Shown here: positions 37,361 to 45,279 of the stretch, in pieces
Position numbering within the stretch: the stretch's first letter is position 1
Layout of the letters: each line of letters begins with the position of its first letter
Assembly: GCF_000620785.1 (NCBI RefSeq)
Contig: NZ_JIAI01000002.1
Coordinates: 676,110-740,109, forward strand
Length of the DNA stretch: 64,000 nucleotides
Reading direction: 5' to 3'
Source: Actinospineispora acaciae DSM 45401
GTDB taxonomy: Bacteria; Actinomycetota; Actinomycetes; Mycobacteriales; Pseudonocardiaceae
Notes under the pieces: generated by a model
Told to the model about the DNA's origin: nothing
Databases searched by the model: none
What the model saw: only the letters and a program-made list of their open reading frames with translations
Program-made: the position numbers and the translations under genes

Positions 37361-38240
37361 CCGCCGAGCCCAGCCAGGCCAGGCCGGTCCGCACGTGGTA
37401 GCCCCACAGCCCGATCTGGCCGCCGTACCGCGCCACCAGGTCGTCCATCGAGACGCCGGGGCCGTACAGCGTGGCGATCGCCCGGGTGAACACCGGCAGC
37501 TCGGCGGGCACCACGTCCAGCCGGCCGAGCACCCGCAGCGCGATCCCGGTCGCGGTGAACTCGCCGACGCCCCGGATGCGGCGCAGCTCGGCGAGCAGCT
37601 CGGCGGTCGGCGCCCGGTAGCCCCAGTCCGGCGCCCAGCCGGCCAGCCGGTCGAGCACGGCGGCCAGGTACTCGGCCTGCCGTTGGTTAGCCGCGAACGG
37701 GGCCAGCTCGCCCGCTGACAGGCCGGCCAGCCGGTCGAGCGTGGGGAAGGCCTGGTAGCGGACGCCGTCCAGCTCCAGCGAGGAGCCGAACTCGGCGGCC
37801 AGCCGGCGCTTGCGGGCGCCCGCCTGGGCCTGCGAGGTGCGCTGGGCGAGCACGAAGTAGCTGGCGCCCTCGGCGAGGCCGGCGAACCTGACCTGGTGCA
37901 GCCCCTCGGTCTCGGCGAGCACCGGCGCCATCGGCGGGTCGTCCCTGGCGGCGGCCAGGAACGGCGCCGGGTCGTCGTCCAGCGACAGCCAGCGCGCCAC
38001 CGCGACCGCCACCTGGTCGCGCTCGTCCGCCGAGCCCGCGCCGTGCACGGCCAGCGAGACGCCGCCCTCGGCCGCCGCGACCTCGGCGACCACCGCCCCG
38101 CCGTCGGCGAGGGCGAACGCCTTGCGCACCACCCCGCCCGAAACCCGCTGCTCGCCCGCGCACGGCGCGAAACCGGCCATCGCGCGCAGCGACAGCGCCA
38201 GCTCGAACGGCCGGGCCGCCGTCAACACCAAGCGCTCCAT
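37287..38240 (-). CDS. DNA-3-methyladenine glycosylase II-like (AlkA family) protein
   Basis: A 317-residue HhH-GPD-family protein. The N-terminal half (residues ~1-110) is the AlkA-like beta domain, and the helix-hairpin-helix is LRRIRGVGEFTATGIALRVLG (219-239). The GPD strand reads DVVPAELPVFTRAI, placing Glu247 where the family's catalytic Asp normally lies (compare VDTHVFR in EndoIII). A conservative D-to-E change may slow or alter activity. ATG at 38240. It is 37 nt downstream of the aldo/keto reductase gene on the same strand. Expected role is excision of alkylated purines, but catalysis is uncertain. Confidence 0.82.
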   Translation of the reverse strand: MERLVLTAARPFELALSLRAMAGFAPCAGEQRVSGGVVRKAFALADGGAVVAEVAAAEGGVSLAVHGAGSADERDQVAVAVARWLSLDDDPAPFLAAARDDPPMAPVLAETEGLHQVRFAGLAEGASYFVLAQRTSQAQAGARKRRLAAEFGSSLELDGVRYQAFPTLDRLAGLSAGELAPFAANQRQAEYLAAVLDRLAGWAPDWGYRAPTAELLAELRRIRGVGEFTATGIALRVLGRLDVVPAELPVFTRAIATLYGPGVSMDDLVARYGGQIGLWGYHVRTGLAWLGSAVRPVRAGSSARRPPARASPSSPAG

Positions 38241-38277
38241 GCCGGACAGGCTGCCAGCCACCCCCGACAGTTCCGCC

Positions 38278-39264
38278 TCAGCCGGTGACCTTCTCCGGGT
38301 CGCGCTCCACCACATTCCCGAGCACCTCGTCCACCTGGCGCAGCACAGCCGGGTCCAGCCGCACCCCGGCGGCGGTGACGTTGTCGGCGATCTGCTCGGG
38401 CCGGCTGGCGCCGATGATCGCCGCGGCCACGTTGTCCCGGCGCAGCACCCAGGCCAGCGCCAGCGCGGCCATGCTCAGCCCGGCCTCGGCGGCGACGGGC
38501 TCGAGCCCCTGGACCCTGGTGAGCACGTCCTCGCGCATCCACCGGGAGATCATCTGAGCGCCGCCGGTGGCCTCGTCGGTGGCCCGTGAGCCCGCCGGCG
38601 GCGCCGCTCCCGGCCGGTACTTGCCGGTCAGCACGCCCTGCGCGAGCGGGGACCAGACGATCTGGGACATGCCCTCCCGCTCGCAGGCGGGCATCACCGC
38701 CGGTTCGATCACCCGCCATAACATCGAGTACTGCGGCTGGTTCGAGATCAGCGGCACCCGCAGCTCCCTGGCCAGCTCGGCGCCGGCCGCTATCTGCTCC
38801 GGGTTCCACTCCGAGACGCCCAGGTAGAGCACCTTGCCGGCGTGCACAAGGTCGGCGAACGCGGACATGGTCTCTTCCAGCGGGGTGCTGTGGTCGTACC
38901 GGTGCGCCTGGTAGAGGTCCACGTAGTCGGTGCCCAGCCGGCGCAGCGAGCCGTGGATCGACTCGGTGATGTGCTTGCGGCCCAGCCCCCTGTCGTTGCG
39001 GCCGGGGCCGCTGGGGAAGTACACCTTGGTGCAGATCTCCACCCCCTCCCGCCGCTGCCCGGCCAGGGCTCGTCCCAGCACCTGCTCGGCGCGGGTGGCG
39101 GCGTAGACGTCGGCGGTGTCGAAGGTGGTGATGCCGACGTCGAGCGCGGCATGCACGCAGGCCGTGGCCTGCTCCTCTTCGACCTGGCCGCCGTGGGTGA
39201 TCCAGTTTCCGTAGGCAAGGGCACTGACCGTGAGGCCGCTGCGGCCGAGACGACGGAACTCCAT
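38278..39264 (-). CDS. Aldo/keto reductase
   Basis: A 328-residue NADPH-dependent (alpha/beta)8 barrel of the Kv-beta/YhdN-like group. The tetrad is visible as Asp and Tyr in FDTADVYA (about residues 50-55), Lys in EICTKVY and His in YQAHRYDH. The cofactor end has IIGASRPEQIADNV. MEFRRLGRSGLTVSALAYGNWITHGG is the classical N-terminus. ATG start. It stands between the DUF3043 gene (59 nt upstream) and the AlkA-like gene (37 nt downstream). Substrate cannot be predicted. Confidence 0.93.
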   Translation of the reverse strand: MEFRRLGRSGLTVSALAYGNWITHGGQVEEEQATACVHAALDVGITTFDTADVYAATRAEQVLGRALAGQRREGVEICTKVYFPSGPGRNDRGLGRKHITESIHGSLRRLGTDYVDLYQAHRYDHSTPLEETMSAFADLVHAGKVLYLGVSEWNPEQIAAGAELARELRVPLISNQPQYSMLWRVIEPAVMPACEREGMSQIVWSPLAQGVLTGKYRPGAAPPAGSRATDEATGGAQMISRWMREDVLTRVQGLEPVAAEAGLSMAALALAWVLRRDNVAAAIIGASRPEQIADNVTAAGVRLDPAVLRQVDEVLGNVVERDPEKVTG

Positions 39265-39323
39265 GATCGGGGACCTTACGCCCGAATGGCGTACCGGAAC
39301 CGGCCTATATCAAGAGGTAATGG

Positions 39324-39995
39324 TTAGGGGACCGGATCGCCGCGCTTGACCTTCGGCTTCGGCACCCGCAGCTTGCGGATCTGGCTGGACCGGCTGAACG
39401 CGTACCAGCCCAGGCCGAGCGGGCTGATGTTCTCCTTGGGGAAACGCGCCCTGGCCAGCTGGGTCACCCGCCGGCCCAGCAGCACGCCCTCCAGCGCCAT
39501 GGCCACCATCATGGCCATGCAGAACAGGCTCACGTAGCTCTGGATCACCGGGGTGGACTGCAGCACCAGGGACAGGATCACCAGCCCGGCCAGCGGCATG
39601 AACAACCCGGCCAGGTGCGGGCGCGAGTCGACGATGTCGCGCACGTACGCCTTGACCGGACCCCGGTCACGGGGCAGCAGCGCGCGCTCGTCGCCGGCGA
39701 GCATCCGGCCCCGGCGCTCGGCGGCCTCCTTGCGGCGCTCGGCCCGGCTGGCCCGGTTCTTGCGGGCCAGCTTCTGCGCCTCCCGCTGGGTCTTCGGCGG
39801 CGGCGGGGCGGGACCGCGGCGCTTGCCCTCCGCGTCGCGCCGCTTGGGGGTCGGACGCCCCTTCGCTGGGGTGTAGCTCCGGCCGAACGCGTCCTTGATC
39901 GTCGTGGCGTCCTCGACCTCGGCTTCGGAGCCCTCGACGGCGGTGTCTGCCGCATCATCGGACCGGCGGCGCAGGAACCTCACGTGCTCAACCAT
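39324..39995 (-). CDS. DUF3043 membrane protein
   Basis: A 223-residue actinobacterial protein. The first half is highly charged and basic (RSYTPAKGRPTPKRRDAEGKRRG, AQKLARKNRASRAERRKEAAERRG), with VKAYVRDIVDSRPHLAGLFMPLAGLVI leading into two membrane helices (about residues 130-170). RVTQLARARFPKENISPLGLGWYAFSRSSQIRKLRVPKPKV is the conserved tail. Function unknown; orthologous to Rv2206 by position. ATG 39995, 6 nt after a TACCCG -10-like element that overlaps the glycerate kinase promoter. Confidence 0.93.
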   Translation of the reverse strand: MVEHVRFLRRRSDDAADTAVEGSEAEVEDATTIKDAFGRSYTPAKGRPTPKRRDAEGKRRGPAPPPPKTQREAQKLARKNRASRAERRKEAAERRGRMLAGDERALLPRDRGPVKAYVRDIVDSRPHLAGLFMPLAGLVILSLVLQSTPVIQSYVSLFCMAMMVAMALEGVLLGRRVTQLARARFPKENISPLGLGWYAFSRSSQIRKLRVPKPKVKRGDPVP

Positions 39996-40001
39996 AGCGG
40001 C

Positions 40002-40011
40002 CGGGTAGCGT
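40002..40011. promoter_or_regulatory. Overlapping divergent -10 elements (DUF3043 and glycerate kinase)
   Basis: CGGGTAGCGT reads TAGCGT on the plus strand (40006-40011), 7 nt before the glycerate kinase GTG, and TACCCG on the minus strand (40007-40002), 6 nt before the DUF3043 ATG. The central TA is shared. The core equals that at 37130-37139 read on the opposite strand. Confidence 0.52.
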
Positions 40012-40018
40012 GCTCCGG

Positions 40019-41161
40019 GTGCGTGTCGTGATCGCTCCAGACTCGTTCGGCGGAACGCTGTCCGCGCCCCAGGCCGCCGAGGCGATGGCCGAGGGGTGGC
40101 GGCGGGTCGCCGCCGATGACCAGCTGCGCCTCATCCCGCTCGCCGACGGGGGCACCGGGTTCGTCGACGTGCTGCACACCGTGCTCGGCGGCGTCCTGCA
40201 CTCGACCCGGGTCACCGGGCCGCTGCACGGGGCCGAGGTGGACGCCTCCTGGCTGCGGGTCGGCAAGACCGCCTACCTGGAGATGGCGCAGGCCAGCGGG
40301 CTGCACATGGTGCCCCCCGAGCGCCGGGACCCGGACGCCGCGAAGCGGGCCGGCAGCCGGGGCGTCGGCGAGCTGATCCTCGCGGCGGCGGCCGACCCCG
40401 AGGTGTCCAGGATCGTGGTCGGGCTCGGCGGGTCGGCCAACACCGACGGCGGCGCCGGGGCGCTGGCCGCGCTGGGCGGCACGCCGCTGGACGCGGACGG
40501 CGCGCCGCTGCCCGAGGGCGGCGCCGCGCTGGCCAGGTGCGCCGCGCTGGCGGCACCGCCCGCGCTGCCCGCCGGGGTCGAGCTGGTGCTGGCCGGCGAC
40601 GTGGACAACCCGCTGCTCGGCGAGCACGGCGCGGCGGCGGTGTTCGGACCGCAGAAGGGTGCCGACGCCGCCGCCGTGGAGGAGCTGGACGCCGCGCTGG
40701 GCTGCTACGCGAAGGTGCTCGCGGCCGCGGTGAACCTCGACGCCGAGGAGCTTGCCACCGCACCGGGCGGTGGCGCGGCCGGCGGGCTGGGGGCGGCATT
40801 GGCAGCGGTGGGCGGGCGGCGGGTGTCCGGCGCTGGGCTGGTCCGCGAGCTGTGCGGCCTGGACGCCGCGCTGGACGCCGCCGACCTGGTGCTCACCGGC
40901 GAGGGCAGCTTCGACTTCCAGTCGCTGCGCGGCAAGCTGATCACCACCGTGGCCGAGGCGGCCGCCGTGCGCGGGGTGCCCTGCCTGGTGCTGGCCGGCC
41001 GGGTGGCGGTGGGTCGGCGGGAGGCGGCGGCGCACGGCGTCCAGGACGCGTACTCGGTGGCCGAGCACGCCGGCGGGGTGGAGGCCTCGATGGCCGACCC
41101 GGCCGGCACGCTGGCCGATCTGGCCGCCGATATCGCCGGCCAGTGGAGTGGCTCACGCTGA
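40019..41161 (+). CDS. Glycerate kinase (GarK/GlxK type)
   Basis: A 380-residue glycerate kinase phosphorylating D-glycerate, probably to 2-phosphoglycerate. VVIAPDSFGGTLSAPQAAEAMAEGW opens the fold, IPLADGGTGFVDVL carries the Gly-rich substrate loop, and VGLGGSANTDGGAGALAALGG and GLGAALAAVGGRRVSGAGLV are the other signatures. DLVLTGEGSFDFQSLRGKLI is near the C-terminus. The GTG at 40019 is preferred to the one at 40010, which lies within the -10 hexamer. The position matches Rv2205c between DUF3043 and erpA. Confidence 0.93.
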   Translation: MRVVIAPDSFGGTLSAPQAAEAMAEGWRRVAADDQLRLIPLADGGTGFVDVLHTVLGGVLHSTRVTGPLHGAEVDASWLRVGKTAYLEMAQASGLHMVPPERRDPDAAKRAGSRGVGELILAAAADPEVSRIVVGLGGSANTDGGAGALAALGGTPLDADGAPLPEGGAALARCAALAAPPALPAGVELVLAGDVDNPLLGEHGAAAVFGPQKGADAAAVEELDAALGCYAKVLAAAVNLDAEELATAPGGGAAGGLGAALAAVGGRRVSGAGLVRELCGLDAALDAADLVLTGEGSFDFQSLRGKLITTVAEAAAVRGVPCLVLAGRVAVGRREAAAHGVQDAYSVAEHAGGVEASMADPAGTLADLAADIAGQWSGSR

Positions 41162-41264
41162 CCGGCGTGTTCTGTTGTGACACGATGGCAGGTAGCTGGA
41201 ACATCCACGGCGCGGGCCGTGTTGGCAGTCGTGGAGGTCCGCAACGCGAGGCAAGGGAGAGCAG

Positions 41265-41624
41265 ATGACCGTCGACAACAGCACCACCACTGAGCAGACA
41301 CACGGCGTGGAGCTGACCGAGGCGGCCGCCCTCAAGGCCAAGGCCCTGCTCGACCAGGAGGGCCGTGACGACATGCACCTGCGCATCGCCGTGCAGCCGG
41401 GCGGCTGCGCCGGCCTGCGCTACCAGCTGTTCTTCGACGACCGGTCGCTGGACGGCGACCTGTACCGCGAGTTCAGCGGCCTGCGTGTCGGGGTGGACCG
41501 GATGAGCGCGCCGTACCTGCAGGGCGCCGTGATCGACTTCGTGGACACGATCGAGAAGCAGGGCTTCACCATCGACAACCCGAACGCGGGCGGCTCCTGC
41601 GCGTGCGGCGACTCGTTCAACTGA
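41265..41624 (+). CDS. erpA: Iron-sulfur cluster insertion/carrier protein (HesB/IscA family)
   Basis: A 119-residue A-type carrier that delivers Fe-S clusters to apoproteins. The three cluster cysteines are Cys48 in QPGGCAGLRYQ and Cys112 and Cys114 in GGSCACGDSF. The N-terminal ~14 residues are disordered. ATG with AGGGAGAG 4-11 nt upstream. It lies 103 nt after glycerate kinase and 42 nt before adenosine kinase, the conserved actinobacterial order. Likely recipients include the Rieske protein and LipA encoded in this window. Confidence 0.95.
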   Translation: MTVDNSTTTEQTHGVELTEAAALKAKALLDQEGRDDMHLRIAVQPGGCAGLRYQLFFDDRSLDGDLYREFSGLRVGVDRMSAPYLQGAVIDFVDTIEKQGFTIDNPNAGGSCACGDSFN

Positions 41625-42641
<1,017 letters not shown>

Positions 42642-42654
42642 CGTCGCGCACCTT

Positions 42655-42696
42655 GTTGGGCTGTCGCACACCGTGCGGGGTGTGCGACGGCCCAAC
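42655..42696. terminator. Bidirectional hairpin between adoK and TetR
   Basis: Arms at 42655-42672 and 42679-42696 pair over 18 bp with one G-U position and a 6-nt GTGCGG loop. It begins 13 nt after the adoK stop. The outermost base of the right arm is the last base of the convergent TetR stop codon. No T-tract follows on either side. Confidence 0.65.
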
Positions 42697-43310
42697 TACC
42701 TGTGCGGCGGCCCCGTCTCTGAGAGGCCGAAACCGGTCACGAGGTCGTCGAGGCCGGCCTTGATGCGGTCGAGGCTCATGCCGTCGTGGTTGCGCTGGTG
42801 GGTGAACAGGCCGGCGGCCAGGGGTGCGAGCAGGGCGTCGGCCAGGTAGTAGGCGTCCGCGTCGGGGCGCGCGTCCGCGATCAGGGTCGCCAGGTGGCGG
42901 TGGTGCACGGCGTACGGGCCGGTGCGGTAGCGGCGCGGGGTGGGCATGGTGGCCTCGGCGGCGGCCATCAGCGGTCCGTAGGTGTCCAGGACGTCGGCGT
43001 AGGCGTGCAGGAACGCGCGGATGCGGTCGGCCGGTGGGGCGCCGGGGCCCAGCGGCGGCGGGCCGTCGACCATGCCGCGCTGGAGCTGGCTCTCCCGGCG
43101 GTCCATCATCGCCTCGACCAGCCCGCCCTGGTCGCCGAAGCGCCGGTACACGGTGCCGACCCCGACGCCGGCCGCCCTGGCCACCGCGTTCATGGTGAGC
43201 GCCTCGACCCCCCGGCGCGCGACCACGCGCTCCGCCGTCGCCAGGATCTTCGCCCGGTTGCGGGCGGCGTCGGCCCGCTCGGCCGATCCCGGCGGCGTGT
43301 TGGTCGGCAT
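42696..43310 (-). CDS. TetR-family regulator of the DoxX-MFS operon
   Basis: A 204-residue repressor. AKILATAERVVARRGVEALTMNAVARAAGVGVGTVYRRFGDQGGLVEAMM (residues ~20-69) is the DNA-binding domain; the C-terminal part contains RAFLHAYADVLDTYGPLMAAAEATMPTPRRYRTGPYAVHHRHLATLI. ATG at 43310. It diverges from doxX and the MFS gene across an 89-bp gap packed with ATCCGG-type palindromes, so it almost certainly autoregulates and represses that operon, with the pump substrate as inducer. Confidence 0.9.
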   Translation of the reverse strand: MPTNTPPGSAERADAARNRAKILATAERVVARRGVEALTMNAVARAAGVGVGTVYRRFGDQGGLVEAMMDRRESQLQRGMVDGPPPLGPGAPPADRIRAFLHAYADVLDTYGPLMAAAEATMPTPRRYRTGPYAVHHRHLATLIADARPDADAYYLADALLAPLAAGLFTHQRNHDGMSLDRIKAGLDDLVTGFGLSETGPPHR

Positions 43311-43320
43311 ACCGGAATGC

Positions 43321-43386
43321 TATCCGGATACTCCTTGACAACCGGATAGCGCTCCGGTTCTCTCGTAACTGGATAGCAATCCGGTT
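43321..43386. promoter_or_regulatory. Promoter with three TetR operator-like palindromes
   Basis: Three related sites: TATCCGGATA (43321-43330, perfect); AACCGGATAGCGCTCCGGTT (43340-43359, 7 of 10 half-site positions); and AACTGGATAGCAATCCGGTT (43367-43386, 8 of 10). A consensus -35 TTGACA (43335-43340) sits between the first two, and a weak -10 TTCTCT (43358-43363) follows after 17 bp, so the second site fills the promoter spacer. Confidence 0.65.
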
Positions 43387-43399
43387 AGGGAGGCGGACG

Positions 43400-43903
43400 A
43401 TGATCGATGTCGATCTCGGCATGCTGCTGCTCCGGGCTCCGGTAGGGCTGTTGCTGGCGGGCCACGGCGTGCAGAAGCTGTTCGGCTGGTTCGGCGGCGA
43501 CGGGCCGGCGGCCACCGGGGAGGCGTTCGAGTCGCTGGGCTACCGGCACGGGCGGGCGATGGCCGTCGTCGCCGGGCTCACCGAGGTCGGCGCCGGGCTC
43601 GGGCTGGCCGCCGGGCTGCTCACGCCGCTGGCGGCGGCCGGGGTGATCGGGGTGATGGCCAACGCGGCGGTGTCGGCGCACGGCAGGGCCGGGTTGTGGG
43701 CGCAGCACGGCGGCTACGAGTATCCGCTGGTGGTGGCCTCAGTGGCGGCCGGCGTGGCGCTGCACGGGCCGGGGGCGTTCTCGGTCGACGGCGTGGTCGG
43801 CCTCGCGGACGGCGGGCTCGGACCGGGGCTCGGCGCTATCGGACTCGGTGTCCTCAGCGCCGTGGCCGTCCTGGCCACCCGCCGAGAGGTCGCGCCGAGG
43901 TGA
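43400..43903 (+). CDS. DoxX-family membrane protein
   Basis: A 167-residue protein with four predicted helices. LLLRAPVGLLLAGHGVQKLFGWFGGDG is the DoxX entry helix, followed by AMAVVAGLTEVGAGLGLAAGLLTPLAAAGVIGVMANA, PLVVASVAAGVALHGPGAF and GLGAIGLGVLSAVAVLATRR. DoxX proteins often accompany redox stress or transport systems. ATG with GGGAGG upstream. Its TGA overlaps the GTG of the MFS gene (GTGA), so translation is coupled. Confidence 0.9.
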   Translation: MIDVDLGMLLLRAPVGLLLAGHGVQKLFGWFGGDGPAATGEAFESLGYRHGRAMAVVAGLTEVGAGLGLAAGLLTPLAAAGVIGVMANAAVSAHGRAGLWAQHGGYEYPLVVASVAAGVALHGPGAFSVDGVVGLADGGLGPGLGAIGLGVLSAVAVLATRREVAPR

Positions 43904-45279
43904 CCTCGCGCCCGGCGCTGGTGCTCGTCCTGCTGTGCGCCGCCCAGTTCGTGGTGATCCTGGACACCACGATCGTGAACGTCGCGCTGCCGTCGATCCA
44001 GGCCGACCTCGGGTTCGCCTCGCCGTCCGATCTGCAGTACGTGATCTCGCTGTACGCATTGACGTTCGGCGGCTCGCTGATCCTGGCCGGCCGGGCCGCC
44101 GACCTGGTCGGCCGCCGCCGGGTGTTCGTCACCGGCCTGGTGGTGTTCGTCGCCGCGTCGCTGGCCTGCGGCCTGGCGGCCGGTCCGGCAACCCTGCTGG
44201 CCGCCCGCGCCGCGCAGGGTGTGGCCAGCGCCATGGTGTCGGCGGCCGCGCTGACCCTGCTGACCACGTCGTTCCCCGAGGGCGCCGGCCGGAACCGGGC
44301 ACTGGGCGCCTGGGGAGCGGTGGGCGGCGCCGCCGGTGCCAGCGGCCTGCTGTTCGGCGGCGTGCTGACCGACCTGGCCGGCTGGCCGTCGGTGTTCTTC
44401 ATCAACCTGCCGATCGGTCTGGTCGCGGCCGTGTCGGCGTTACGACTGCTCCCCGGGGCGCCGGCGGCCGGTCGCGGCCGGTCGCCGGACCTGCCGGGGG
44501 CGGTCACCGTGACGGCCGGGCTCGGGCTGCTGATCTTCGGGCTCACCCGGGCCGAGCAGGGCGGCGTCCTTTCGGGGGACACGGCGGGCGCGTTGATCGG
44601 TTCGGTGGCGCTGCTGGCGGCGTTCGTGCTGGTCGAGCGGCGGGTGCGGGCGCCGCTGGTGCGGTTCGGGCTGTTCCGGGTGCCCGGTGTGGCCGGCGCC
44701 AACGCCGCCGCCCTACTGCTCAACGCGATCATCGCCTCGAACCTGTTCTTCACCACGCTCTACGTGCAGCACGTACTCGGCTTCACCCCGCTGCTCACCG
44801 GCCTGGCGTTCCTGCCGAACAGCGCGCTGGTCGTGGCCGGCTCGGCGGTGGGCTCGCGGCTGGCCGGTCGCCTCGGCACCAGCCCCGTGCTGGCCACCGG
44901 CTTCGGCGTGCTCCTGGTCGCCTCGCTGCTGCTCGCGCGCGTGCCCCCGACCGCCGCGAGCTACCCCGTCCACGTCCTACCCGGCTTCGCCCTGACCGGC
45001 CTGGGCCTCGGGCTCGCGTTCGTGTCCGTGACCATCGCCGCGACCCGGGGCGTCGACCCCCGCGACCAGGGCCTGGCCTCGGGCACGGTGAACACCGCGC
45101 AGCAGGTCGGCTTCGCCGTCGGCATCGCGGCCGTCGTCGGCGCGGCCGGCCCCGACCAGGCCACGGGCTACCTCATCGACGCCGCGCTGGCCGCCGTGGC
45201 CCTGACGCTGGCGCTGGTCACACCTGGACGGGGTAGTGCGGCTCGGGGATCTCGGGGCGGATCCGCCGCTCCACCGTGA
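43900..45279 (+). CDS. MFS drug-efflux transporter (DHA2/EmrB-QacA type)
   Basis: A 459-residue membrane transporter, with about 13-14 helices. AAQFVVILDTTIVNVALPSIQADLG is the DHA2 motif C/D1 region at helix 1, and LAGRAADLVGRRRVFVTGL is motif A between helices 2 and 3. It is shorter than many DHA2 members and ends in a Ser/Gly/Pro-rich tail that overlaps the convergent asnB gene by 62 bp. Probably a proton-coupled exporter of a hydrophobic drug, induced through the divergent TetR protein. Confidence 0.92.
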   Translation: MTSRPALVLVLLCAAQFVVILDTTIVNVALPSIQADLGFASPSDLQYVISLYALTFGGSLILAGRAADLVGRRRVFVTGLVVFVAASLACGLAAGPATLLAARAAQGVASAMVSAAALTLLTTSFPEGAGRNRALGAWGAVGGAAGASGLLFGGVLTDLAGWPSVFFINLPIGLVAAVSALRLLPGAPAAGRGRSPDLPGAVTVTAGLGLLIFGLTRAEQGGVLSGDTAGALIGSVALLAAFVLVERRVRAPLVRFGLFRVPGVAGANAAALLLNAIIASNLFFTTLYVQHVLGFTPLLTGLAFLPNSALVVAGSAVGSRLAGRLGTSPVLATGFGVLLVASLLLARVPPTAASYPVHVLPGFALTGLGLGLAFVSVTIAATRGVDPRDQGLASGTVNTAQQVGFAVGIAAVVGAAGPDQATGYLIDAALAAVALTLALVTPGRGSAARGSRGGSAAPP

